Shown in pieces: positions 45,754-60,974 of a DNA stretch of 64,000 bases. The DNA is from Stereum hirsutum FP-91666 SS1. Its lineage: Eukaryota > Basidiomycota > Agaricomycetes > Russulales > Stereaceae. The stretch spans positions 285,654-349,653 of the forward strand of contig NW_006763145.1 of NCBI RefSeq assembly GCF_000264905.1, in the 5' to 3' direction. Every line of letters begins with the position of its first letter. The first letter of the stretch is position 1. The notes beneath the pieces were generated by a model. The model had not been told where the DNA came from and did not search any database. It worked only from the letters and a program-made list of their open reading frames with translations. The position numbers were made by a program, and so were the translations under genes.

Positions 45754-48696
45754 ATGGCTTCTCACACCCCTCTAAACACTCCGCACAAAGGTTCTGACAC
45801 CTCGTCCCTCGACAGTCACCTTCGTAGCTCTATCCGCGATGCTGAAGATGCCGTCACGAGCGAGATGAATGGTCATGCCTACGGCGAAATCGAAGGCCTC
45901 ATCGATAGCTTTCTCGGCGATGACGCCACACTCATCAACACGACCACCGAACGCATATACAGAGCCCTTGTCAAAAGCAAAGCCTATGACCCCAAGGGAA
46001 AAATTTGGAAGGGACTTCCGACGAATCCCAAGAACGAGAAAATCCTTTACACTCCACTCACGGCTCTTCTTAATAAGATACTCCTGTTATGTCCTGAGGC
46101 AGCGTACGAGGTCTATTGGCGCGATGAGCATGCATCTCCTCCGAAATCAGACTTCCAGGACCAGAGTCGGCCTGATCTGATTAACGCCACACGAGCCGCC
46201 CTCCTATGGTGGCGAGCCGTCCATAGTCTGATCGAGGTCAAAAAGGAAGAGGACGACCCTGCCGCTTTACAGCTTTTGCGTTATATACGTTCAACGTTGA
46301 GAGAGCAACCCGATCGGCGGTTCATGTACGGCCTTGTGTTTGCGCGGCGCGCGCTGACTTTGTGGCACGTCGATCGGAGCGGTAGTTTGGCAGCACCTCC
46401 ATTTGACATTCACAAAGTACGTTCTGCATTTGTTCCTCCGTAATGACCACGCTTGACAACGTATTCTCCTCCTTAAACAGGACGCGAAACAGTTCATTCG
46501 TATCATCGTGGGATTGCTCGTAAAGTCTCCGGAATCACTGGGCTGGGACCCGACGATGCTTCGGTTTGTCATTGACGAAGAACACCCCAAGGGCCACGCT
46601 CTTCCGTCTTACGCTGTCAAGGACGCAAAACCCGCGTCTACCCCATACCGGCGCATGTGGATCACCACCGTCGATGCCCCATCCTCCGCCGCTGTCTCCT
46701 CTCATAAGTCATCTACTGACGAAAAGACCGATCCCACCTCGAACGTTATACCGCAGGATCGCTTCATCTTGTATACGGCACTGAGTCTGGCTCGAGCGGA
46801 AGTTCTTCGTGGACGGGCCACAAGGATATGGCTAGCTTGGAAGTACGAAGACATGGAGAAAGATCAGAAGGATCGCAAGGTATGTCGTCACGCCCTCCAA
46901 CCTCTACTTCATTCAAACTCACACTCGGCAGGTCTTTGTTTTCAAGGACGCTTGGCGAGATGAGCGGCGAGGTCTTGAGGGAGATTATTATCGTGAAGGT
47001 CCTGGAGTCGCGAAGGTTTACTCCCACAGCGTCGTGAGAATCAACGGAAGACGAGACGATACCCTAAACTTCATTCGTAGAGGAGTCGAACCATCTGGGG
47101 ATGCGTTACTGATCGCAACCAATCAGACCGACGGCCGAAAGTCTTTTGAAGCTTATGAAAATAATCCATTCAAACCAGATCGGTATCTTTTCCCAAGCAT
47201 CATGCACGGCAAGGCTTCGGGCCCCTTGGAGGGAGATATTCTGGAGACGGTGAAGCAGAAGAGCGGACCTTACAATCGCCTCCACACGCGCTTGATTATG
47301 GAGACGTATGGACTACCACTTCCACGTTTTCGATCTTTGACGGAAGTAGTTGGCACATTACACGATTCTATCCAAGGCAGGTCCCTCTTCGACCTTCACA
47401 ACCCATCACTCACCATCATCGTCTCCAGGTCATGAGTTTCTTTGCTCGCAAGGTATCTTGCACCGTGACATCAGTCAGGGCAATATACTTATCATACCAG
47501 AACCTCATACCGAGCGGGGCTTTCGTGGGGTGCTCATTGATCTCGACTTTGCCGTCCAAATGAAGACTGAAAGACGGGCTACTATTGGGGATGAGCGGAG
47601 TGTAAGTCTGATTCATTTTCTCTCAGCATCGAAAACGCGCTAACTTCCTCCATTGATGCCGTAGGGTACAAGAGCGTTCATGAGCGGCGAGCTTCTCGTA
47701 GAACGCGCGTACAAATCTCTGAAGCTCACGTCGCAGTCCTCCTTCAAATTCACAGCAGCGACCGCTGAGCTCGACCTTGAGGCGGATCCCGAAGTTAACG
47801 TTGCGATCAAACATGATATCGTTCACGATCTCGAATCCTTTTTCTGGGTTCTGTGCTGGCTATGCGTCTCGTACGAAGGCCCGTCCACTCGACGCACCCA
47901 CGCTTGGGACAAGGACGAAGCCGTTACCGCCGACCTGAAAGGAGCTATCCGGGCAATCTTCGAGTCAACGGACGCCAGACTCCTCGCGAGTCAAAAGGCC
48001 TTGTTCCTCATCAGTGCTCCAAAACAGTCGCAACTCAGGCAGTGGTGCGCGCCCTACTTCTGCCCCCTCCTCCCGCTCGTTGCCGGACTTCACAGTACAC
48101 TCAAGGACGCTTATGCCACGAGAACCTTCACCAACCTGCATACCGAATTTCTCGAACAGTTTGCTTTTGCGGAGACAATGGGGCGAATAACAACGTGGAA
48201 CGACACCAATCCAAAGTACCGTTCCCAGGAAGAAGCCGAAATGGCCGCTCGTCAATGCGAGCGAGATGGTCCGTTAACCGAGGACAATAGTCCTCCGGAG
48301 GTATGGAAGCCGAAGGAGGAGATAGAGAGAGACATAGAAGCCCGCCGTAGAGAATTCGAAAGTAGGGGAAACACTACCCCCGCAAAGCGTGCCGGACCTT
48401 CATCCTCTGGCCCGGGTCAGAAACGCTCTGTGCGGTTCGATGGCGATGACTCGGCGGAGGACGCCTCTGCTGCATCGAGCAGTAGTCTACCTAGGATAAC
48501 TTCGAAACGGCGGCGGGAAGCGGACGACGGCGTCGTTGAAGGTGATGGCGCCCATGCGTCATCATCCGCCACTGGTTCTCGCCACTCTACTCGTTCGAAA
48601 ACCAAGGCAGCTCAAGACGGCCGTACTGCGACAGCTACTGGCTCTCGACCTGCGAAGGCGACGAAGCCGCGTTCCAAGAAGCGTGCCAGAAAGTAA
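45754..48696 (+). CDS. FunK1 fungal-type protein kinase, copy B (canonical catalytic loop)
   Basis: 903 aa from exons 45754-46416, 46481-46879, 46932-47376, 47429-47601 and 47665-48696. Exons 1, 2 and 4 have the same length as in copy A. The catalytic loop reads ILHRDISQGNILII with the Asn intact, then GVLIDLDFAVQ, GTRAFMSGELL and HDIVHDLESFFWVLCWLC. The third intron begins AAG|GCAGGT, so it is a GC-AG intron; the same intron in copy A begins GTAGGT. The C-terminus is the typical basic FunK1 tail (RPAKATKPRSKKRARK), preceded by SKRRREADDGV. It is probably the active member of the pair, in the cytosol or nucleus; its substrate is unknown. The frame is open upstream to 45634, but the ATG at 45754 is shared by both copies and was chosen. 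Confidence 0.9.
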
Positions 48697-49294
48697 ACCA
48701 TATCACCCACCGTGGGCAATGCCCTGATGTCTTTCTCATACCTTGCTATCCTTGTTTCCTCGCTTCGCTCCCATCGCTATTCGCCCACACTATTCCATCC
48801 GTGGTTTAGTATCGCTATCTCTCCCTGTCCTACAATTGCTTTCTCAAGTACTCTTCTCGCTGAAATCGTATCGCACCGTCTCTGTATATCAAATTGTTTT
48901 CATTGCGTCGTTGACTGGTATGCAATAGTCATTCTAACACAAGTCCAACTAACGTGAGTATGCGACGGTTGAGATCGTCAGGTATTGACACTCCACTTTG
49001 GGAAGCTTGAAAAGGACCTTCGACTGAGCACTGAGATGTTTTTTAGAGTCCTATCGTGGACAAGGCCAGAATTATCGTTCTAGTCCATCAATCGACCGTA
49101 AGGTTGTCCACCTGCTTTGACCAAATCAATGGCTAGGCTGTGTGGAGGGTCGTCGTCGTTGTCGATACAAACTAGTTGAGCAAACACAACTTGAACGATT
49201 CATTCCCAGATATAGAGTACATACACCGTACACTTTACTCGTCCCCATCACTCGTACAATCCCCGGGCCTTGCGGCAGAACCGATATTCATCAC
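48697..49294. other. Intergenic between convergent FunK1 B and MDR genes
   Basis: Convergent 3' ends. I see no gene or repeat. Confidence 0.5.
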
Positions 49295-50810
49295 TCACTG
49301 CGCAACCCGAATCACAATCTTACCCGAATGCTGCCCTTTGCCCAAGTACTCCACAGCCTGCTTCGTCTCCTCAAAGGGAAAGACTTTGTCGATATGCGGT
49401 CTGATCTCATTCGTCTCTGTGAATCTGAGCATGTCTTCGTGCAGTTGTTTCGATCCGACATTGATCCCGCTATGTATGTAACAAGCAACATAATTGTAAG
49501 CATGCTGTCACGAGCGAAGAGTATGGTGTGGTATGGCACGGGCTATGGCACTGTTCGAGAACATCGAGGAGAAAGAGACTTACCGTAAATATGCACCCTT
49601 CACTAACGACAACATCGGCACATTTGGGCTCGCTTTCTGTTCGCCACCCAAAAATCCGATACAACTGATCGACCCGCCTGGCACGACACAGTTGAAGCAG
49701 CGTTCGATCTCGTTGATGCCGACGTTGTCGAGGATGTGGTCCGCGCCGCGGTTATTCGTGAGCTGTTGTGTCGAATGAAGCAATCGAGGCACGATTATGA
49801 GTAAAGCTGTCCTTAGATGCTGCCAGATTTTTGGCGAAACATACCTTAAGGACTTCCTTATCCCAGTCTTGGTTCGTCTTGTAGTTAATCGTATACGTAG
49901 CCCCCAACTTCTTCGCAAGCTCTAGCTTCTTGTCCGAACTCGACGTGATGATGGTCTGATTTTCACCACATCAGCCACCACATTTCCCTGCTCAGTACGT
50001 TATTCAAATAGGGGAGGAACACACCTTCGCACCGGCCTTGCTCGCAAATAACAATCCCATGATACTCACTCCTCCCGTTCCTTGGAACAACACCGTCTGA
50101 CCCGGCTTCAACGGGATACCGCCATAGAGCGCGTTCCACGCTGTGACGCCGGCACAGGGGAAGCAGGCCGCTTCTTCGTAAGAAAGGTGAGATGGGATGG
50201 GGAGGAGGCCGGTGGATAGGAAGGTACGATAGTTCTGGAGGACGCCGTCGATTGGGGCTCCGAGTCCACCTGTGTTCAAAAAAAAAGAGTATATTGGGAA
50301 ACGAGCGTCAGTCAATTGTGACAAGATGGAGGAAGTCGGAAGGTTGAAAGAAAGATAGGGGCTGATGTGGCGCAAAACAAAGGAGGAAAAGGCGCGCTGT
50401 GGCGCCCGCCGGCGCGATCGCCACGAAAATAAATACCCAACAGAAAAATGACGATGACTGTATCCGTAAGATTTCAGACGATATTACGCACCATTCCAGT
50501 CCAACTGAGGCCCGTATAAATTCCCCTGATCAAGATTCGCCGTAACTCTATCTCCGACCTTCCACTGCGTAACACCCTCGCCCACCTCTACCACCTCTCC
50601 CGCCATATCGCTCCCCATAATCGGCTCTTTCTTCGTCGGCAGCGGATACAAGCCGTGAGCTACGGCAAAATCTCTGAAGTTCAAAGACGCGGCGTGGATG
50701 CGGACGAGAACTTCGTGGGTTTTGGGGGAAGGGATTGGTGCGGTGTGTTTAGTTATGCCGGAGGGGCCGGTGGCGGAGGAAAGGCGGTATGAGATATTCT
50801 CTTCGGCCAT
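49295..50810 (-). CDS. MDR-superfamily NAD(P)-dependent dehydrogenase, copy A
   Basis: 342 aa from exons 50810-50492, 50269-50025, 49955-49845, 49762-49584 and 49469-49295, all in phase. The N-terminal GroES-like domain has the VLVRIHAASLNFRDFAVAHG motif and GSDMAGEVVEVGEGV. The nucleotide-binding site is LFQGTGGVSIMGLLFASKAG, then TIITSSSDKKLELAKKLGA. The protein ends HSGKIVIRVAQ. The SLNFRD signature, with no Cys in the catalytic-zinc position, places it near the MDR7-like 'zinc ADH-like' group (cd08276) rather than classical zinc alcohol dehydrogenases. It should reduce or oxidise a small aldehyde, ketone or quinone in the cytosol; the substrate is unknown. A minus-strand TATA-like element lies at 50896-50903. 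Confidence 0.9.
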
Positions 50811-50895
50811 GATGCTTTTGGAGCAGATATTCGGTTGTAGAGCCTGGTGTTAGTGAGGAAGAAGTGTGGTCCCGTCGCTGATGGTTCTCTAGGCC

Positions 50896-50903
50896 TTTAT
50901 ATA
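50896..50903 (-). promoter_or_regulatory. TATA-like element of MDR copy A
   Basis: TATATAAA on the minus strand, about 85 bp upstream of the ATG at 50810. A similar TATATAA lies at 53356-53362 at matching distance from copy B. Confidence 0.5.
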
Positions 50904-51409
50904 CAGACGGATGAGCAGTATGACCGATGAGATGAGCACGACGCTGAGGTCATGACAACAGATAGGCACATCATCAGACACGGATGACCGAGGCTCCTAT
51001 ACGAGGGAAGATTCGAGAGATGGTGGATCAAAAGATCTTGGGATGTGAACTTTGGAGCCAATAGAGCGAAGAAGTTGAGGAAAATGTTTCATGCAACAAC
51101 CATTTGTGGAAAATTGACACAAGATGGAGTCGAGATGGAGCCTAGGGTACATCATAGGGAATGTAAGCAAGCGCGGTGAGACACCAGGAGAGCCTCTCGA
51201 GGCGATGTAGACGAGCAGCGGATGGGGTTGAGTCCATGCTGGCCCATGGCGCCGACAGTCAAGAATGTGAGCTTTCTGAGTCGTGGGACTGTGGCGAGCG
51301 TCATTACTTTCTGGGCCACTTCAAGGTCGTTCGGAAAACCAGGTAACTTTTCGGCCAAAAGTTAGAAGAAGTAACTTTTGGCTGAGAAAAGTTAGACCTC
51401 GAAGTTACT

Positions 51410-51667
51410 TTGTTTATAGCCATCCTGCAGTTACGTGCGCGTTACTTCTTATGCTCGAACATAGCCGGCTACAAGGACATTATTCCCTGCGTCACTCAGA
51501 GCGAAGACCTCACAGTGAATGTTTACTGCACCGCACGAATCACGATCTTTCCCGAATGCTGCTCCTTGCCCAAATACTCAATCGCCTCCTTCGCCTCCTC
51601 AAACGGGAAGACGCGATCAAGGTGCAGCCTGACCTTGTTCGTCTCGACGAACCGCAGCATTGTCTCC
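51410..51667 (-). pseudogene. Relic of a third MDR copy: last exon plus 3' flank
   Basis: 51667-51522 encodes MLRFVETNKVRLHLDRVFPF, then EYLGKEQHSGKIVIRAVQ and a stop. This corresponds to the last exon of the two flanking MDR genes. The bases beyond the stop also match the 3' flank of copy B (for example CAGAGCGAAGACCT at both). Upstream of 51667 the similarity ends and no earlier exon is present, so this is a truncated duplicate. Confidence 0.8.
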
Positions 51668-51927
51668 GAATAAGTATAGTACAATATTTACTATCAAGTT
51701 TGGACTGATGTCCTCAGTGTTATCGGCTCCCAGCCAGGACGGATTTTTGTCCGGGAATGAGAAGAATGATCAAGACATATCTGGATTCTGAATTCGACCG
51801 TATCAAACAGTCCTACAGTCACATGCCCGTTACTGCATATGCTCGAACAAAGCCAACCAATAACGACTCAATGCACGGAAGTATCATTCCCTACACCACC
51901 CAGAGCGAAGACCTTCGTGGATGTTTA

Positions 51928-53283
51928 TTACGCCACCCGAATCACAATCTTGCCCAAATGTTCTCCCCTCCCCAAATACTCAACCGCATCCTTCGTCTCC
52001 TCAAACGGGAAGACTCTATCGATGTACGGTTTGATCTCGTTAGTTTCGATGAAGCGGAGCATTTCGTCAAACAATTGTTTCGAGCCGACATCGATCCCAC
52101 TGTGTAATGAGGTCAACACGATAATCAGTATAATGTTGTAGGATATTACCAGTGAAGAGTATGCCGCGATATTGCATGTGTCGAGAAGAATAAAAGAGAC
52201 ATACCGCAAGACCGAACCTTTCCTCAAAGCCATCATCGGCACATTTGGGCCCACTTTGTGCGCTCCACCCAGAATCCCGATGGAACTAATGGATCCACCA
52301 GGCGCGATACAGTTGAAGCAGCGTTCGATCTCGCTGATGCCGACGTTATCGAAGATATGGTCCGCGCCGGCATTCTTCGTGAGCTGCTTGAGCAAAACGA
52401 AACGGTCAAGGTCTCTAAGTGAAGGCAGAGCACAAAGCACGGAAGTTAGGAGACGTACCTTCAAGACTTCTTGGTCCCATTCCGGGTTCTTCTTGTAGTT
52501 GATCGTGTGAGTAGCACCCAACTTCTTTGCGATTTCCAGCTTGTCATCGGAGCTCGAGGTGATGATAGTCTACTCCAATCGCATCAGTTACTGGTCCCTC
52601 TCCTGCCACTGAAGTACTATGAAAGGTGACGTGCCTTCGCTCCCGCCTTGCTCGCGAATTGCAGTCCCAAGATACTTACGCCTCCTGTCCCCTGGAACAC
52701 TATGGTCTGTCCCGGCTTCAGTGGAATACCACCATATAATGCGTTCCACGCAGTGACGCCAGCGCAGGGGAAGCAGGCTGCTTCTTCGTAAGACAGGTGA
52801 GGAGGGATGGCAAGGAGGCCGGTGGTCACGAAAATGCGATAGTTTTGAAGAACGCCGTCAATTGGGGCGCCGAGGCCACCTACACAAATAGATGATGATC
52901 AGTACCGCAATGACTCATTACAGACAGGGAGAAAGGCTAATGAAGATAACCGTCTGAAACTGACCCTTCCAGTCTAACTGAGGACCATACAAATTCCCTT
53001 GATCAAAGCTCGCGGTGACCCTATCCCCGACCTTCCACTCGGTGACGTCCTCGCCCACTTTGACCACCTCACCCCCCATGTCGCTGCCCATGATCGGGTC
53101 CTTCATGACCGGCCACGGATAGATACCGTGCGCGACAGCGAAATCTCTCCAGTTCAGGGACACGGCATAGATGCGGACGAGGACTTCGTGAGCTTTGGGA
53201 GTGGGGATCGGGGTGGTATGTTTGGTGATCCCAGAGGGGCCTGTGACGGAGGTAAGACGGTAGGCAATGTTCTGCTGAGCCAT
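51928..53283 (-). CDS. MDR-superfamily NAD(P)-dependent dehydrogenase, copy B
   Basis: Tandem paralogue of copy A with the same exon pattern. The start at 53283 gives MAQQNIAYRLTSVTGPSG. It then has VLVRIYAVSLNWRDFAVAHG, PIMGSDMGGEVVKVGEDV, VFQGTGGVSILGLQFASKAG and TIITSSSDDKLEIAKKLGA, and ends HLGKIVIRVA. Like copy A it lacks the zinc-site Cys and belongs to the SLN(F/W)RD group. The end is at 51928. Splice sites were checked only roughly around 52.96 and 52.88 kb. Substrate is unknown; the clear divergence from copy A suggests different preference or expression. Confidence 0.88.
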
Positions 53284-53355
53284 GCTGCGTTTGGAGTAGA
53301 TTGTTTGGAGGCTAGTGGAAATGTTAGTGAGTGTGAAGGACGAGACAGCTGGCTC

Positions 53356-53362
53356 TTATATA
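53356..53362 (-). promoter_or_regulatory. TATA-like element of MDR copy B
   Basis: TATATAA on the minus strand about 75 bp upstream of the ATG at 53283, in the same place relative to the gene as in copy A. Confidence 0.5.
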
Positions 53363-54353
53363 GGTTTTCGTGGATGGTATGACAGCCGAGCTAGACAGGG
53401 CGTCGAGGTGCATATCATCCAAGACGGAGAGCCACGGCTGGCGTGTGAGTGAATAGTGGGGAGATGCCAGGTCGAAAGTGACTAGGATGCGAAAATTGGC
53501 GGTGATAGAGCAAAAAGGCAATGAAAAGCGCTTGATGAAACAGGCCTCTCAGGGATCTTGACGCAACACGGAGTCTGAGGTGCATAATATGGAAGGTAAG
53601 TCAACTTCGAGAGTCAACTTCGAGAAGAGCGCAAGGGAACGTTTGTAAGACGACGCAGAGGAATAGAGTCAGTCTGACACGGATAAAGTGAAACCTAGTC
53701 CGTGCAGATATTATTTTGTTCTGGCCGGTAAGTCGAAGGGAGGGAGTAGTTATCATGACGGAGGCATACTCGTTCTGGACACCATCCTGTATAATAAATT
53801 TACAGCACAGTCTTGACGATACGAAAGATCATACATATGCGACCATGGTCGACATAACGCAGACTTTTGTTAGAATATCGTGTGATCACAATCCCCGTGT
53901 CTGCCCCCGACGCCGAGCGAAACTGTCAGCGAGCGCTGAGAGAAAGGTTAGTGCATTACTCACTCGCTTTCGCACCCCACAGCCAACACCCATCCTCTGC
54001 ATTTTACACTTAACCCTCCTCTCTTAAAAGTACGCCTGAAATGAATCCAGAACGATGGGTCAGAATCAGTGCTTGAATCCACACAGCCCAGGCCTAGAAA
54101 GATAACAGTGATGGATGGCATTTCACGTACCGCAGCGTTGGGTGGGCTGCCAACACCCCCGAGCCTGTTACATTCGGTATATGCATGCATCAAGGCTCAC
54201 GTCAGAGCTACCACCCTCGAACAGAATGGGGAAAAAACCAAACGTACACATTCAAAGGCCACGAAGAGAAGAAGAATGTGTATCGCTTGGTCGAGGCGCA
54301 TATGTCGGACAGGGCTTCGAGGTCAAAGAACTCGCCTGTGAAAGGGCGTCAAC
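53363..54353. other. Intergenic; no supported gene
   Basis: Only short overlapping frames without splice or family support. No repeats stand out. Confidence 0.45.
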
Positions 54354-56258
54354 TCAAAGATCCTGCACCTCTACTACAAAGGATGAAAGCGTACCGATGG
54401 GCATACCCCATAACCTGAGAGTAAAGTAACCATCAGCAAGCTCGACAAGAGATGGCACAAATAGATAGCGAACAAGGGCATACCCGAGAAGAGTTTGATG
54501 CATATGGGGTACTCCTTCCGGCGTGGGCCATCGCTAGATTGGATTCATGATAAAACAATCGATGGGTCCGAATCCAAGTCCATCAAGTCGAGTGGATTAT
54601 TCACCTCCAATGTAGGTTGATCAGACGCCACAGCCGCGAAATGATTATCCCTGCCATCAGAGAGATTGATACTTATTAGCATTCATGAAAACTTGCCACG
54701 CAGACCGTGCCCGTTTCATACTCACCACAAAAACCGCTTCATCTCCTCGCTCTGCTCAATCCCTGCGAACTGTTCCCCCTTTCCAGCTCCGATACCCCCA
54801 TGTACTTCGATTTCACTCAGCCTTTCCCGCTCCTCCACACTCGCTTCTTCAAACCTACGTATGAACCCCATCCTGATTAGTAAGATATCGCCGCGACGGA
54901 ACGTGACGCCTTGGGATTGAGCGCATGCGAGTAGTTCAGAGACCTGGATAGGGTGCGAGGTCCAGGGGTCGTAGGGGAGGTTGGCGAGGGCGGAGGGCGG
55001 AGAGAAGGGGGAGGTAGTGGAGGAAGAGACTTGTGATGATTGAAATCCGACAAGGTCGAGGAGGACGCCACGGCCGCAGATTCCGTGCTGGGCCCAGTCT
55101 GTCGTGTGTCGCAGAGATTAGGGCCGGTCTGAAAGGAAGTTTAAGCAGTGGTACATACTATGTATCCCAAGCTTGATCAACTCTGGGTCGACAGTCCCCG
55201 GCCCATTAAAGGAGATTTGGCCGTCTGGGAGCGAACGCGCTGGGACACTAAACGTGATGATAGGTCATGAGTTTGATTCGTGAACGGCAATGCCTCTAGA
55301 GTACATAAAGGGAACGCACCCTCCATAGCACATCTCGTGCTCTATGAGCGGGAAGTGCTTCATTCCGTCCCACTGGGTTCCGGATTGAGTATTCTGGACA
55401 CCGAAATACACAGTCACAACAAATGGAATCATCTCGTGAGTAACAAAACAAAGATTTCCACGAGGAAGGTAGGGGTGTAACGCACGATATGCAGCTCGTC
55501 ATCACGAACAGTAAATGCCTTCATCCACGTACGGTGTTCTGGTGCCTTGCGATTGAAAAAGGGCTACCAGCACCAATTTCAGGTCACGATTTTCAAGTCA
55601 ACGTTTACCTCAGACATTCAATGGCTGACTGAGCACAACTGACGAACCTTAGCTGGGAAGTTGATAGGCCTAGTCAGGTCGAAGCATATGGCCCATTCGT
55701 CAGCAACAAGATTCATAGGTCAGGCTTAGAAGGCACTGGGCTCACCAGTTCAACGCGACGGTCTTGCCAGTTCTAGAAAGGTTGAATGAAAACGATGTCC
55801 GTTAGCACAACCTTTCAATAGCCACCGCCACAACAACGATCAACCGGCACGCCACAAACTCCTATTCCCACACTCGCTGCCCCACAGTTAATAATTCCCT
55901 CTCATGCAGTTTATCCCCATCCATTTATTTCCTGTACCATACCGCTAGAACAGCCCCAAAACCGCACACGACATCAAAGTACCCGAGGATAGATCGAAGA
56001 AAAACCAAGAATAAATGGCAAGACCCACCTAACCTCCTCTTGCGCCCCCCTCTTCACCACCCCCTCCGTCAACAAATTGATTGTCCCCAACTGATCGTTC
56101 GGGCCCCATACATCCCACGCACAACCTACAAAGTTCCTATACTTCGGGAGCTCATCGAACGACGGGAGGGGTTTCTCTGGCTCCTCTTTGTTCATATTGT
56201 TGCCGGTGAGAGAGTCGGGTTGAAGGTGGGCGAGGACGGATTGGAGACGGGAAGTCAT
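54354..56258 (-). CDS. Cyclase-family protein (PF04199, kynurenine-formamidase-like)
   Basis: Multi-exon minus gene starting MTSRLQSVLAHLQPDSL. An early exon holds PSFDELPKYRNFVGCAWDVW and GPNDQLGTINLLTEGVV. Middle exons give the metal-site motif SGTQWDGMKHFPLIEHEM and LGIHNWAQHGICGRGVLLD. A long exon ends with HFAAVASDQPTLE. The last two exons give RWPTPEGVPHMHQTLLG and LWGMPIGTLSSFVVEVQDL, followed by a stop at 54354. These are the conserved blocks of fungal members of the cyclase/formamidase family, which are metal-dependent amide or lactone hydrolases. A cytosolic hydrolase is inferred; the substrate is not readable. A tail of about 25 aa precedes the usual start, so initiation could also be at an internal Met (NMNKEEPEKP). 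Confidence 0.82.
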
Positions 56259-56406
56259 TTGTATTTGTATGATCTCTTGTTGGCAGGTAGGATTGATATT
56301 GGAGGATTTGTTCGCTCAGGGCGAGGTTCCCAGTACGGACGGGTAACAGTCGTCGCGCGGGAGTTGGGAGAGAAGGTTCAAAATCCTGCACTGCCGCCAC
56401 CATCAA

Positions 56407-56416
56407 CTTTTATACA
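56407..56416 (-). promoter_or_regulatory. TATA box of the cyclase gene
   Basis: TGTATAAAAG on the minus strand about 150 bp upstream of the ATG at 56258. Confidence 0.45.
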
Positions 56417-57155
56417 ACCCTAAATCCAGCCAACAGCCAACGACAGAACGAACATCCGCTCGGCCGCGGGCACCTGTGCCTGTCCAACGAGAACATGCCG
56501 TACTCCATTGGAAGCGAATCGCGTACTGCTCTCGGCCCATGAGCGATCCAGCACGGGAGCGTTCTCATGCTCCATTCCATACAGCAGCTGAGGTCTCTCA
56601 GAAGGACCGAAGAACGATGACGACAGACATCCACCAATGCCTGGATGACTCATGGCTAAACGGGATCTTTCAGTGGGTCACCGCTCGCCCGAGTGACACA
56701 GCTGGGCGGGGTGTGAGAGGTCATAGGAACATGAGGAGATAGACACCAGAACACCCAGGCATCGAAGAGCTTGAGCGGGACTCCTCGTATCCGCTGTTGT
56801 GGTCCATTCAAGGGCCTGCACTGTATTGCTCTCAAGACCTCGGATCGGACATGTACCTCCAATTAGATGGTGGGAGCGATTCACAGACGGCATTCGCAGG
56901 CCTGACTTCTTACGGTTGTAGGGCGCCATACCATCAGTGTAGCTTCGTGAACACGATTGGTCGAATGTCTGGAAACGATCACAGAGACAAGGGTGAAGAG
57001 TGAGACACAAAACTTCAGCCAAGATTACTGCACAAGAACACAAACACAACCACAAACCACAACACACGAGGGCGGTTCGCCGGAACTCCCACCCGACTCC
57101 TCGCCACACAGAGACGCCTCTACTTTCCCTCAAGCCATTGACCCAACTGAGCGAT
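56417..57155. other. Intergenic between cyclase promoter and PRP4 3' end
   Basis: I see no exon chain or repeat here. It contains the 3' flank of the PRP4 gene. Confidence 0.45.
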
Positions 57156-60267
<3,112 letters not shown>

Positions 60268-60974
60268 GGTTGAATGCAATGATGGGGCTGGCACAAGACC
60301 GCACAAAGAAGCGAAAAGTGGAGGTTATGGGGATGAGAGAAGATGAGGGCTGACAAGTGAAAAATGCTGTCAAGGTCGAGAACGACGAGGGTGCGGGGAG
60401 ATGACGATACGGTAGATGATGGCGGGGGCAAGGAGCTCAACGTCGTTGACGATGATGAGCGCGCGAGGCAAAGCCGTGCTTGAGCCGGAGCGTGCCGGCC
60501 TGCCCCGACTCCGACGTCATGTGACTAAACCGCAAGAAGATCGCAACTTGCAGCCTTTTCGTCGAGATTTCTTGAGAGAGACTACGACTTTGCTAGGGTC
60601 GATTCGGGGTGTTATTTGGTGCGTATCTCATGTGCATTTATACTTTTCGACTCTGACCTGATCCCACAGAGACATCGCTATGTATGATGCAGACCGTGTT
60701 TAATTAGAGGCTCAGCCTCCCAAGCTACCTTTGCATCATGAATACACAGATTCGACTTCCATCGTGTGCACCATTTGACCTCCAAGCTACTATGCTTATA
60801 CGCGCTGCGTACCTTTTCTTCATGAAGCTGACCGATCGTGATTATATCATACATTGGCGCTTCACAAGGACTTGAATAAGCCATCAGCTGTCAAGATCAA
60901 GGACCGTCGCGACTACTTATAGGACATCGAGGACTACGTCTGCAGGCTACATTCTTACACGCTGTTCTCCCATC
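60268..60974. other. Intergenic between divergent PRP4 and MDR copy C
   Basis: This serves as the promoter for both genes. No further exon or repeat is seen. Confidence 0.5.
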
